A stretch of DNA of 64,000 nucleotides from Chromatiales bacterium (GTDB taxonomy: Bacteria > Pseudomonadota > Gammaproteobacteria > Steroidobacterales > GCA-2729495). The notes under the pieces were generated by a model. It had not been told where the DNA came from and searched no databases. It saw nothing but the letters and a program-made list of their open reading frames with translations. Both the position numbers and the translations under genes were made by a program. This document shows positions 34,381 through 43,156 of this stretch, piece after piece (position 1 is the stretch's first letter; each line of letters starts with the position of its first letter). The DNA lies in the NCBI GenBank assembly GCA_016789845.1, contig JAEUQA010000013.1, positions 186,001 through 250,000 of the forward strand. Reading direction: 5' to 3'.

Positions 34381-35626
34381 AGGCGTCGAATGCCGCCGCG
34401 GCCACCGGACGGCCGAACAGGTAGCCCTGGCCAGTGTCGCAGCCCATGGCCACCAGCGCCGCGCGCATCGGCTCCGTTTCGATGCCTTCGGCCACAACCA
34501 CGAGCCCCATCGCATGGCCCAGCTGGACGATGGACTCCACCAGCCGCCGGTCCTTCTCGCTGTGATCGATGTTCTGGACGAATGACTTGTCGATCTTCAG
34601 CTCGTCCGCCGGCAGGTTCTTCAGGTAGGCCAGGCTCGAGTACCCGGTGCCGAAATCATCAATGGAGACCTTCACCCCGCCGGACCGCAACTGGTGCAGG
34701 CGCCGTGTGCTGGCGTCCGGATCCAGCATCAGGGCGGTCTCCGTGATCTCCAGCACCAGCCGGTCCACCGGGAAGTCCCAGATGCGGCTGACGTCGGCGA
34801 TGAGCTCGCCCAGGTCCGCATCGGCCAGGTTCGTTGGCGAGGCATTCACCGAGATGGTGAACCCGGGCCAGCGCTGCGCCCACGACGCCGCCTGGCGCAT
34901 GCTGGTGTTGAGGACAAATCGCAGCAGCGTCCGGGCGCTGTCGGTGCCCTCGATGGCCGGAATGAACTGCAACGGCGACACCAGCCCATGCTCCGGGTGC
35001 CGCCACCGGGTCAACGCCTCTGCCCCGCTCAGCGCCCCGGTGCGCAGGTTCACCTTGGGCTGGAAATGCAGCTCGAACTCCCCCCTGTGCAGGGCATCGT
35101 CGATCTCGAACCAGGCCGACGACGCCACGGTTGCCTGTCCGTCGAGCGCGGCCGACCAGGCCACGTGCGACTTGTCCCGGCGCCCGGCCTCCCTGATCGC
35201 CACTTCACACTGCCGGAGCAGCTCGCTCGCCGTGGTGGCATTGGCCGGCAGGAAGGACACGCCCGCCCGGGCCCGGAGCCGAGCGCGACCGTCAGTGACA
35301 TCCACGGACTCCGATGCCACGCGGATGGCCTTCTCGGCCGCCAGCGCGGCATGCCCGGCATGGAGCGGGTTGTGCACGAGCAGGGCGAACACGCCCCTGG
35401 TCAGGGCCACGATGCGGTCCTGGACCCGGCCGACGGCCGCCAGCCGCCCGGCGACCCGTTCCAGGACCTCGTCACCCGCGGTGTACCCGAGCGACCTGTT
35501 GACCTCCCCCACGCCGTCGAGCTGGAGAAGCACCAGCGCAATGCCCGTCACGCCGCGTTGCGCACGCAGGTCGTCGATCTCCCGCAGAAGGTGCGAATAG
35601 CCGGTACTGGCGGTTGCGAGCGGCAT
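34364..35626 (-). CDS. EAL-domain c-di-GMP phosphodiesterase with degenerate GGDEF
   Basis: A 420-residue signalling enzyme without membrane helices. Residues 1-165 look like a GGDEF domain that has lost its active site (the signature position reads RGVFA). The C-terminal EAL domain keeps all catalytic residues: EAL in SGAEALTRW, ISVNASP, LEITETAL, DDFGTGYSSLAYLK, KIDKSFV, VVAEGIET and GQGYLFGRP. It should hydrolyse c-di-GMP to pGpG. ATG 35626 is preferred over GTG 35632. It lies 11 bases after the HD-GYP gene, so the two are probably cotranscribed. Confidence 0.9.
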   Translation of the reverse strand: MPLATASTGYSHLLREIDDLRAQRGVTGIALVLLQLDGVGEVNRSLGYTAGDEVLERVAGRLAAVGRVQDRIVALTRGVFALLVHNPLHAGHAALAAEKAIRVASESVDVTDGRARLRARAGVSFLPANATTASELLRQCEVAIREAGRRDKSHVAWSAALDGQATVASSAWFEIDDALHRGEFELHFQPKVNLRTGALSGAEALTRWRHPEHGLVSPLQFIPAIEGTDSARTLLRFVLNTSMRQAASWAQRWPGFTISVNASPTNLADADLGELIADVSRIWDFPVDRLVLEITETALMLDPDASTRRLHQLRSGGVKVSIDDFGTGYSSLAYLKNLPADELKIDKSFVQNIDHSEKDRRLVESIVQLGHAMGLVVVAEGIETEPMRAALVAMGCDTGQGYLFGRPVAAAAFDAFSPAG

Positions 35627-35637
35627 TGCCACTCCGC

Positions 35638-36966
35638 CTAGGCGAAGTAGTCCTTGGGATCCAGGCCGTAGGCCCCGGGTTCCAGGCCCGAGACGATCCA
35701 GCGGGCACCCTCCTCCCCGGCGTTGTCCGGAACCTTCCGCAGGTCCAGCGTCTCGTGGGCGGGCCGGGGCTGCTTGGCGGCATCCAGGACCAGCATGATC
35801 TTGGGCCGCAGGCGCCGGATGCGGTTCTGCTCGATGACGATGGCGACTTCGCCGGTATTGAGTTCGACCAGCGAGCCCGAGGGAAACATGCCGAGCGCCT
35901 GCACGAACTGCTCCACCAGCTCGCGCTGGAAGGCGGTGCCCGCGAGGCCGTTCAGCTCCCGGATGGCGTCGTAGGCGGACTTTGCGGGCGCGTAGGGCCG
36001 CTTGGTCGTCATCGCGTCGAAGGAATCGATCAGGCCCGCGATGCGCCCGAAGACCGGGATATCCGCCCCCGCCAGGCCCTTGGGGTATCCGGAACCGTCG
36101 TGCCGCTCGTGGTGCCCTTCGATCATCGCAATCACGTCGGCGTTGACCCCGGGGGTGGTGCGCACCAGCTTGGCGCCAACATCAACGTGCTTCTCGACGA
36201 TGCGCCGTTCGATGTCCTCGAGCGGGCCAGGCTTCTGGAGGATCTCCGTGGGAATCTGCGCCTTGCCGAGGTCGAGCAGCAGGCCGCCCATGGCCAGGGT
36301 GTCCAGGCCCGCCCGGTCGAAGCCCAGGTGACGGCCCAGGATGACCGCCCACACCGAGCTGGCCAGGGAATGATGGTAGGCGTACTCGTCCCGCTTGCGG
36401 AGCTGCACGAGCCAGGCCATGGCGTCCTGGTTGCGCATGACGCTGTCGATCATCGGCGAGATGGCCACCTTGAGTTTCGCCGAGTCGAGGCCATTGCCCT
36501 GGCGCAGCTGGCCCAGCACTTCGTTCATCACTGTCGCGGCGGTGTCGTAGGCCACCGTGGCCTGGCGCGCCTCGACGTGCGTGGGCACGGCGTTCCGGTA
36601 GTGCCTGCTGTGGAACCTTGCCGCGAGCCTGCCGGACTTGTCCAGGCCGGCGACGGCATCGAACACCCGCCACCACAGGGTCGGCGGCCTGGCATGCACC
36701 CGGCGACTGGCCGGCGCCTCGAGCGACGCCGAGTACTTTTCCTTCTGCTCCCGGACGGCGAGCACCCTGGCCTCGGTGACGGCGCTGCGGCCGACGTCCA
36801 CGTAGACGTGCTGGCAGAACTGGCGAAGCTGCTTGAGGTCCTTGTCGTCCTGGATCGCGAAGCCCTGGAAGAGGAAGGGCGTTTCCAGCCACGGGCGGTC
36901 GAGCTGGGACACGTACATCCCGTGCTCCAGGTCCGCGGTGGCCACTTTCAGGCGTTTCTGGGGCAT
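35638..36966 (-). CDS. HD-GYP-type c-di-GMP phosphodiesterase, degenerate HD
   Basis: A 442-residue protein: an N-terminal DUF3391 domain (KVATADLEHGMYVSQLDRPWLETPFLFQGF) and a C-terminal HD-GYP domain. The GYP part HHERHDGSGYP (285-295) and the EKHVDVGAKLV and DSFDAMTTKRPY motifs are intact. However the metal-binding HD dyad reads LLLDLGK: the His is Leu231 and only Asp232 remains. The enzyme may therefore be inactive or work with altered metal binding. ATG 36966 is chosen; an in-frame upstream extension has no homology. Confidence 0.88.
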   Translation of the reverse strand: MPQKRLKVATADLEHGMYVSQLDRPWLETPFLFQGFAIQDDKDLKQLRQFCQHVYVDVGRSAVTEARVLAVREQKEKYSASLEAPASRRVHARPPTLWWRVFDAVAGLDKSGRLAARFHSRHYRNAVPTHVEARQATVAYDTAATVMNEVLGQLRQGNGLDSAKLKVAISPMIDSVMRNQDAMAWLVQLRKRDEYAYHHSLASSVWAVILGRHLGFDRAGLDTLAMGGLLLDLGKAQIPTEILQKPGPLEDIERRIVEKHVDVGAKLVRTTPGVNADVIAMIEGHHERHDGSGYPKGLAGADIPVFGRIAGLIDSFDAMTTKRPYAPAKSAYDAIRELNGLAGTAFQRELVEQFVQALGMFPSGSLVELNTGEVAIVIEQNRIRRLRPKIMLVLDAAKQPRPAHETLDLRKVPDNAGEEGARWIVSGLEPGAYGLDPKDYFA

Positions 36967-37113
36967 GGGATGTCGGAACGCTGCACCGCTGTACCCGGAG
37001 GTCGTTGTCCATAATATGGTCCGGGCCGGCGCCGGGGCGGGTGCAGGCGTCACAATTCGGGACCGGCGCGGGGCGTTTGGCCTATCCTGCGCCACTCCTG
37101 CAGGTCAAACGTG

Positions 37114-37539
37114 ATGGCAGTCAACAACTCCCTGATGCATGTCCCCCGCTCCTGGCTCTACGCGCTGGCCGGCGGCCTGTGGGTGGCCGTCGCGATCCTG
37201 CTGGGCGCTATCACGATTCCCTGGCTGAGGCCGCTGAACGGATCGGCGCTGGCCGGCGTGCTGGCCTCCGGCCTGGTGATCGCCGCCCTGATCTCCCGCT
37301 TCGGCTTCTCGCGCCTGGCGCACCGGAACATCCTGCGCCTCGACGGCCTGGGGGAACGGGCTTCCGTCTTCGCCTTCCAGCCGGGCAAGAGCTACTTCGT
37401 GATCCTGCTCATGATGGCCATGGGCTGGACCCTGCGGCACTCGCCGCTGCCAAAGCCCGTTCTCGCGACGGTATACGTGGGGATCGGAGGCGGGCTTCTG
37501 CTCTCGGGGCTGACGTACTTCCGCCGGGGGCCGCGGTAG
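37114..37539 (+). CDS. Four-helix membrane protein of unknown function
   Basis: A 141-residue protein with four hydrophobic segments (ALAGGLWVAVAILLGAITIPWL; GSALAGVLASGLVIAALISRF; YFVILLMMAMGWTLRH; VLATVYVGIGGGLLLSGLTYF), ending RRGPR. No motif is recognised. GTG 37111 and ATG 37114 are both possible starts. It lies divergently to the HD-GYP gene and converges with the luciferase-like gene, so it is likely monocistronic. Confidence 0.65.
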   Translation: MAVNNSLMHVPRSWLYALAGGLWVAVAILLGAITIPWLRPLNGSALAGVLASGLVIAALISRFGFSRLAHRNILRLDGLGERASVFAFQPGKSYFVILLMMAMGWTLRHSPLPKPVLATVYVGIGGGLLLSGLTYFRRGPR

Positions 37540-37545
37540 GCGCCG

Positions 37546-38562
37546 TCACGCATCCGCCAGGGCCGGCACCACCCGCTGGCCCAGCAACCGGATCGTGTCG
37601 GCCGGCTTCTCGTAGATCCGCAGCGCGATTTCAGTCAGGCCGGCCCTCGCAAAGCTCCGCAGCCGCTCGATTTCCTGGTCGAGATCTGCGATAGCGCAGG
37701 CCGAGGTGCAACGCCGGGCGAGCTTGCTCACGATCTCCGGCGGCACGCCCTCGATGACATCGCTCTTCCTGTTGTAGGCGCGGATGAACTGGTTGATGTT
37801 CCGGTTCACCAGCGCGGCCTCGTCGGGATCCAGCACCTCGTTGATGTACGGTGGGTACAGGGTGCCGCGGACGGTAAGCCAGATCCGGGCCTCCCGCTCA
37901 GCCTCCTCCCGGGTCTCCTTCACGTGCCAGGCCCAGAAGTTGTTCAGCTTGAACGTCGCCCGGTCCTTCCCTGCAGCGTCCAGGGTTTCATCGATGATCG
38001 CCCGCGAGCGGCGCACGTGGTCCACCACGAAGTCGCTGACCATGATCGCGTTGGCATGGCGCGGGGCGGCCTTCAGCATCTGCGGGCCGTTGGCGCCGAT
38101 GTAGATGTCCGGCGGCGGGCTCTGCACCCAGGACGGGTTGTACCACTTCACCTCGAAGAGCTCGCCCTTGTAGCGCACGGGCTGGCCGGTGGCGGCCAGC
38201 CGCAGTATGTCGGCGCACTCGCGCACTGCACGCACGACGCGCACGGGCTTCGCGCCCATCGCCTGGGCCGTGCCACCGCCGGCGCCGATGACGATCTGCG
38301 CCCGGCCCTTCGCCACTTCGTTCAGCGTGAGCAGGGAACTCGCCATCTTCAGGGGGTGCAGCTCGAAGGGGCTCACGGCGATGGGACCCAGGCGGATGCG
38401 CTGCGTGTGCATCGCCAGGGGCACGAAGTTGATGAAGGGGTCCCGGGCATCGTTCATGTTGGAGACCCAGACGCCCCCGAGGCCGTTGGCTTCGGCGAGC
38501 TCGCCGAGTTCGCGGACCCGTTCAGGGGAGTTGCTGGATTCGAGGATTATGTCGATGCGCAT
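37546..38562 (-). CDS. Luciferase-like monooxygenase (LLM class, FMN or F420 dependent)
   Basis: A 338-residue (beta/alpha)8 flavin oxidoreductase. It begins MRIDIILESSNSPERVRELGELAEANGLGGVWVSNM and contains TQRIRLGPIAVSPFELHPLKMA, GRAQIVIGAGGG and IYIGANGPQMLKAAPRHANAIMVSD, the LLM-family hallmarks. The substrate is unknown; cofactor choice (FMN or F420) cannot be settled. ATG 38562 is chosen, and AGGA lies upstream. It is divergent from the spermidine-synthase-like gene. Confidence 0.9.
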   Translation of the reverse strand: MRIDIILESSNSPERVRELGELAEANGLGGVWVSNMNDARDPFINFVPLAMHTQRIRLGPIAVSPFELHPLKMASSLLTLNEVAKGRAQIVIGAGGGTAQAMGAKPVRVVRAVRECADILRLAATGQPVRYKGELFEVKWYNPSWVQSPPPDIYIGANGPQMLKAAPRHANAIMVSDFVVDHVRRSRAIIDETLDAAGKDRATFKLNNFWAWHVKETREEAEREARIWLTVRGTLYPPYINEVLDPDEAALVNRNINQFIRAYNRKSDVIEGVPPEIVSKLARRCTSACAIADLDQEIERLRSFARAGLTEIALRIYEKPADTIRLLGQRVVPALADA

Positions 38563-38666
38563 GGGTCGGTCAGTTCCTGAGCCTGCGGCGATACTGGCAG
38601 ATCCCGGGACCACCGTGCTATATCCGGCGTGCAGCGAGACGACAGGGCGGCCGGGAGGAGGCATTC

Positions 38667-41366
38667 GTGGGGGATCAGGCTGGCGACGGGGCCCGGCGAC
38701 TGCGCTTGACCGTCCTGTGCCTGGCAGCCTTCTGCTCGGGCGCGGGCAGCCTCATCTACCAGGTCGTCTGGATCCGCAAGGTCACGGGCGTGACGTCCGC
38801 CACCGCCACCGCCACCGCGATCGTGGTCGGGGCGTTCATGGCCGGGCTCGCCTGCGGGGCGCGGCTCGCAGGGCGGCAGCAGCCGCTGCTGCGCAGGCCC
38901 CTGCTGGCCTACGCCATTGTCGAACTGGCGGCCGCCGCCCTCGCCGTCGCCTCGATTCCGGTCATCGAAGCCTCCGGCACTGTCCTTGAGCTGCCACTGC
39001 TGGAGCAACTGGGGATCCACGCGATCTGGATCCCGTACCTGGCCGTCGTGCTCTTCCTGATGGTGCCGACAACGCTGCTCGGCATGTCCCTGCCGCTGAT
39101 GATCGCCCACGACGAGCGGCATGAACGGCAGGCAGCGTACTTCGTCAACCTGGTCTACGGCACCAACACGGCGGGCGCGGTGTGCGGCTGCCTGCTGGCC
39201 GGGTTCTTCACCATCGAGCTGCTCGGGCTCCGCGGCTCGATCTTCATCGGCGCGGCGCTGGCCTCCCTCGCGGCGCTGGCGGTCGTGCCCCTGTTCCGGC
39301 GGACGGTGGGCGCGCCGGCTACCCAGGCGCCAGAACCAGTCCGGATCCGGGGGACGTACCTGCTGGCGGCGTTCGCCTGCGGCTGGGTGGCGCTGGCCGC
39401 GGAGATCGTCTGGACGCGCCTCGTCTCGCTCATCGTGACCAATACCGTCTACGCCTACACCCAGGTTCTGGTGGCCGTGCTGATCGGGATCACCGCCGGC
39501 GCCTACGCCGGGCTGCTCTTCTGCCGCTGGGCCGGCGCCCAGGCGTCGCGCGACAAGCTGGTGGGCCTGGCGATCTGCGCCATGGCGCTCGGCGCCATCC
39601 TGATGGCCGCCGTGCCCCACGCCCTGACCAGCCCGACCGTGATCGTGGATGCCACGGCGTTTGCCCGCGGCTCTTCCCTGCGGGGCATCCTTACCCTGTT
39701 CCTGATACTGGTGCCGCCGACCGCGGCCGTGGCCTTCGTCCTGCCGGTCCTGGCCCTGATCGCGTCGGAGCGGCAGCGCTTCCAGTCCTTTGGCGACCTC
39801 TACGCCCTCAATACCTGGGGTGGCGTGGCGGGCAGCCTGCTCGCCGGCCTGCTGCTGCTGCCCTGGCTGGGACTCGATCTCGCCATGCTGCTGCTGGTCC
39901 TCGCGGCACTGCTGGCGGCTGCCATCCTGGCGATTGGCTATCCCCGGCCGCTGCTGCCGGCGGCGATCATCGGCCCGGCACTCGTGGTGGTGCTCGGCCT
40001 GTCATCCGGCGTCCGGCTGCCTGAGGACGTCTACCGGCTGCGGATTGGTCCCGCCGGCAGGCTCCTCGACTTCCGGGAGACGGCCCAGAGCGATGCCATG
40101 GTCACCGAGGACGCCGCCGGCAACCGGCGGCTGTGGATCAATTCGAACTGGGTTGCCGGCACCGGCGGCGGACACTTCTCCCTCGGCCATCTGCCGGCCA
40201 TGTTCCTCGACAGGAAGGAACGCGCGCTCGGCATCGGCATGGGCACGGGCCAGACCTTTGCCGCCATCCTCGACATGGGTGTCCAGGCGCTCGATTGCGT
40301 GGAGATCAACCGCGGCGTCATCGAGCTGTCGGAAAAGTGGTTCAGCGCCGCCAACGGCGACCTCACCAGGCGCCCCGGCGTGCGCGTGATCCACGACGAT
40401 GGCCGCGCCTACCTGCGCACGACCTCCACCACCTACGACCTGATCATCCTGGAGCCGCTGCAGGCCTGGTCGGCGGGCACCACCCAGCTCTACACGGCGG
40501 AGTTCTACCGGGAGGCGAGCCGCCGGCTGGCGCCCGGCGGCGTCCTGGCCCAGTGGATCCCCTTCTACGGCCAGGATGCGGAGTCGACCCGGTCCATGGT
40601 GGCGACCGCGCTCGCCGTCTTTCCCGATGCCACGCTGTGGCTCGACTACATGGACGGGATCCTCATCCTGCGCCAGCCCCCCGCGCCCGGGTCCCGGGCC
40701 TGGTCGGGCATTGCCGCGCAGTTCGAGCAGCATGTCCGGAGCAAGGGGCCCATGGGCCGCCTCGCGACGGCGGCGGACGCCCTGGCACTGTTCCAGATGG
40801 GGCCAGCCGGACTCGCTGCCTGGACGCGCGGGGCCCGCCTGCTCACCGACGACCGCCCGTTCCTGGAGTTCGCCGCTGCCCGGGGCCTGGAGGAGGACTA
40901 CTTCCCCGAGACGCTCGAGTCCATCCAGGCCTTCCGGGACGATCCCGCCACCTACTTCGAGCGGGCCGGGGCGGACGACGGCACGTTTGCGCGGGCGGCG
41001 CTCATCCGCGAGGTCGTGAACGCCAGCGACCTGCGCCAGGGATCCCACCGCGAGGAAGCACCCCGCTACGCGGGCAGCCTCCGGGAGCTGGACGCCGGGC
41101 TCGCCCGGGTGCCCGACTCCAGCCTGCTCCAGATCCGCTACAAGCTGGGCCTCGTCGCGACATTGCCGGGCCTCACGTCGACCCCGCGGATTGAGCAGCT
41201 GTTGCTGCGGACAGTCCAGCTGATTCCGGACTATGGCCCGGCCTACGCCGCCCTGGCGGCGCTTTACGATTCCCAGAACCGCTGGGACGAGGCCCAGAGG
41301 ATGCGGGCGCGGGCGCTGGAGGATCCGCTCGTGCGGGAGGGGATGCGGAAGGGGGCCGCGGAGTAG
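38667..41366 (+). CDS. Membrane-fused spermidine-synthase-like protein with TPR-like tail
   Basis: An 899-residue protein. Residues 1-450 hold about 12 membrane helices (AAFCSGAGSLIYQVVWIRKVTG start). A spermidine-synthase-like methyltransferase-fold domain follows: GIGMGTGQTFAAILD, LDCVEINRGVIELSEKWF, VIHDDGRAYLRTT, YDLIILEPLQAWSAGTTQLYT. The usual catalytic Asp after the strand is replaced by ILEP, so polyamine synthesis is uncertain. The C-terminal 120 residues look like TPR helices (PAYAALAALYDSQNRWDEAQRM). GTG 38667 has GGGAGGAG upstream. Confidence 0.88.
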   Translation: MGDQAGDGARRLRLTVLCLAAFCSGAGSLIYQVVWIRKVTGVTSATATATAIVVGAFMAGLACGARLAGRQQPLLRRPLLAYAIVELAAAALAVASIPVIEASGTVLELPLLEQLGIHAIWIPYLAVVLFLMVPTTLLGMSLPLMIAHDERHERQAAYFVNLVYGTNTAGAVCGCLLAGFFTIELLGLRGSIFIGAALASLAALAVVPLFRRTVGAPATQAPEPVRIRGTYLLAAFACGWVALAAEIVWTRLVSLIVTNTVYAYTQVLVAVLIGITAGAYAGLLFCRWAGAQASRDKLVGLAICAMALGAILMAAVPHALTSPTVIVDATAFARGSSLRGILTLFLILVPPTAAVAFVLPVLALIASERQRFQSFGDLYALNTWGGVAGSLLAGLLLLPWLGLDLAMLLLVLAALLAAAILAIGYPRPLLPAAIIGPALVVVLGLSSGVRLPEDVYRLRIGPAGRLLDFRETAQSDAMVTEDAAGNRRLWINSNWVAGTGGGHFSLGHLPAMFLDRKERALGIGMGTGQTFAAILDMGVQALDCVEINRGVIELSEKWFSAANGDLTRRPGVRVIHDDGRAYLRTTSTTYDLIILEPLQAWSAGTTQLYTAEFYREASRRLAPGGVLAQWIPFYGQDAESTRSMVATALAVFPDATLWLDYMDGILILRQPPAPGSRAWSGIAAQFEQHVRSKGPMGRLATAADALALFQMGPAGLAAWTRGARLLTDDRPFLEFAAARGLEEDYFPETLESIQAFRDDPATYFERAGADDGTFARAALIREVVNASDLRQGSHREEAPRYAGSLRELDAGLARVPDSSLLQIRYKLGLVATLPGLTSTPRIEQLLLRTVQLIPDYGPAYAALAALYDSQNRWDEAQRMRARALEDPLVREGMRKGAAE

Positions 41367-41386
41367 CTCCCGATCCGGAGCGTTGT

Positions 41387-42256
41387 CTACCTGAACAGCG
41401 CCACGTGGTCCTGGATGAACTGGGTCACCGACCGGGGCTCCCGGCCCATCAGCTTCCGGAACGTGTCGGTGGTGTGGTCCAGCCCGATCTCGGCGATCTC
41501 CCGGAACAGCTCGCAGACGGCGTTCAGGTGCCAGGGCTCCAGCACGTTCTTCATGCGCTCCCGGAACTGGTCCGTGGGCATGGGCACGTACTCCACCTTT
41601 GCGCCGAGCACGGCCGAGAAGCGCTCCGCCACCTGGTGGAAGGTCAGCACCTCGGGGCCGGTGATCTCGTAGCTCTTGCCCGCGTGGCCGTTGCCGGTCA
41701 GGACTTCGACGCACACGGCCGCGATGTCGCGGACGTCCGCCATGCCGGTGGTGCCGTTGCCCATGGGCAGCGAGAACTTCCGGTTGGCCTTGATGCCCGC
41801 GGCGCTCCCGAGCAGGTTCTGCATGAAGAAGTTCGGCTTCACCATGGTCCAGGCGATGCCAGAAGCCCGGCCAGCGGCGCGGATGTACTCCTCCACCGCC
41901 CAGTGGGCCTTCGGGATCGGCGTCTGCGCATGGGCGACCGCCTCCATGGACGACATCTTCACCAGGTGCTTCACGCCCGCGGCCACGGCCAGGTCGGTGA
42001 ACTGCTTCTCCTGGGCCTCCTGGTTCCTGCCGTTCGGCAGGGTCAGGAAGGCCTTGTCGACGCCCTCGAACGCCCGCCTGACGGTGTCGGCGTCGGCGAC
42101 GTCACCGACCACCAGCTCCACGCCGGCCGCCTTCAGCTCCGCGGCCTTGGCCTCGTTGCGCACGATGGCCCGCAGCTTCGCGCCCTTCTGCAGGAGCTGC
42201 TTCGCCGTTTCCCCGCCGGTTTTGCCGGTTACGCCCGTCAACAGAATCATCGTCAT
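41387..42256 (-). CDS. NmrA-like NAD(P)-binding atypical SDR
   Basis: A 289-residue oxidoreductase or sensor. Nucleotide-binding TGVTGKTGGETAKQLLQKGAKLRAIVRN, then VVGDVADADTVRRAFEGVDKAFLTLP and VKHLVKMSSMEAV, fit the NmrA/QOR2-like family. There is no YxxxK active site. It follows the small transhydroxylase-like subunit by 42 bases, so it may be part of the same transcript. Confidence 0.88.
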   Translation of the reverse strand: MTMILLTGVTGKTGGETAKQLLQKGAKLRAIVRNEAKAAELKAAGVELVVGDVADADTVRRAFEGVDKAFLTLPNGRNQEAQEKQFTDLAVAAGVKHLVKMSSMEAVAHAQTPIPKAHWAVEEYIRAAGRASGIAWTMVKPNFFMQNLLGSAAGIKANRKFSLPMGNGTTGMADVRDIAAVCVEVLTGNGHAGKSYEITGPEVLTFHQVAERFSAVLGAKVEYVPMPTDQFRERMKNVLEPWHLNAVCELFREIAEIGLDHTTDTFRKLMGREPRSVTQFIQDHVALFR

Positions 42257-42298
42257 ACCCCCAGAGGTGCCGGTACTTCGGTTTCGGAAAGTGCAGCC

Positions 42299-43156
42299 CT
42301 AGGCGGCCGCCGCGAGCGTGATCACACCCAGATAAGGACTGTCGGCGCCCAGGTCGAAGGCCAGCGACCCGCGGCCCGCCGACCCTGACGTCACCTCGAT
42401 CTCGTACCGGCCGCTGTTGGGCTCCAGCCTGTCGAACCGGAACTCGCCGAAGGTGTCCGTCGTGGTCCGCGCGACCTCGCGGCCCTGCTGCTTCAGCACG
42501 ACGACGGCGCCGGCGGCGCAGTCCTCGACGCCGTTCGCCCGGGTCACCACGGTGCCGCCCACCAGGCACTTCGTCATCAGGTGCAGGTTCCGGTAGTACA
42601 CCCGGGGCTTCGTCCCGAGCTCAGGCTTGAGCACCTCCAGGCCCTCCTTCGCCCGGATCTGCTGCATCTCCGCGTCCTCGACCTTGACGGACTGGAAGAC
42701 GCCCATGGCGCAGCTCTGCTCGGCCCGGGTCCTCGTCCAGCCCTCGTCGAGGAGGTGCGCGTCGAAGATCCAGGCCTGGGGAATCTGCAGCTCCTCGTTC
42801 CAGGAGATGGCGCGGTAGGGGCAGGCGTCCACGATCTGCTTCTGGCCCCTCGACTTCACGGGATCGATGATCACGATGCCGTCCGGGCGCTTGGTGATGG
42901 CGCCGTTCTTCGCTGCCTTGATGCAGGGCGCGTCGTCGCAGTGGTTGCACATCACGGGCATGAAGTGCGCCTCGACGATCGGGTAGCTCCCCCGCTCCCG
43001 GCGCTCGATCTCCAGCCAGTTGTGGCCCTGGGGCGGCTGCGGCGCCGCGTAGCCGGGGATGTCGTTGCCGATGTGCTCGTCCTTCACCGCCAGGAAGCAA
43101 CCCCGGCAGTTATCGCACTTCGCCACGTCGACGATCATGTTCCATTTACTAGCCAT
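42299..43156 (-). CDS. Iron-sulfur subunit of a transhydroxylase-like molybdoenzyme
   Basis: A 285-residue protein related to the small subunit of pyrogallol-phloroglucinol transhydroxylase. The ferredoxin-like part (1-160) has CDNCRGC, CNHCDDAPC and CPYRAIS motifs, but I count only eight Cys (14, 17, 20, 70, 73, 78, 112, 149) where three [4Fe-4S] clusters would need twelve. The segment GLEVLKPELGTKPRVYYRNL links to a C-terminal beta-sandwich (VVVLKQQGREVARTTTDTFGEFRFDRL) like the transthyretin-like end of the known subunit. The start overlaps the large-subunit stop by eight bases. Confidence 0.85.
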   Translation of the reverse strand: MASKWNMIVDVAKCDNCRGCFLAVKDEHIGNDIPGYAAPQPPQGHNWLEIERRERGSYPIVEAHFMPVMCNHCDDAPCIKAAKNGAITKRPDGIVIIDPVKSRGQKQIVDACPYRAISWNEELQIPQAWIFDAHLLDEGWTRTRAEQSCAMGVFQSVKVEDAEMQQIRAKEGLEVLKPELGTKPRVYYRNLHLMTKCLVGGTVVTRANGVEDCAAGAVVVLKQQGREVARTTTDTFGEFRFDRLEPNSGRYEIEVTSGSAGRGSLAFDLGADSPYLGVITLAAAA

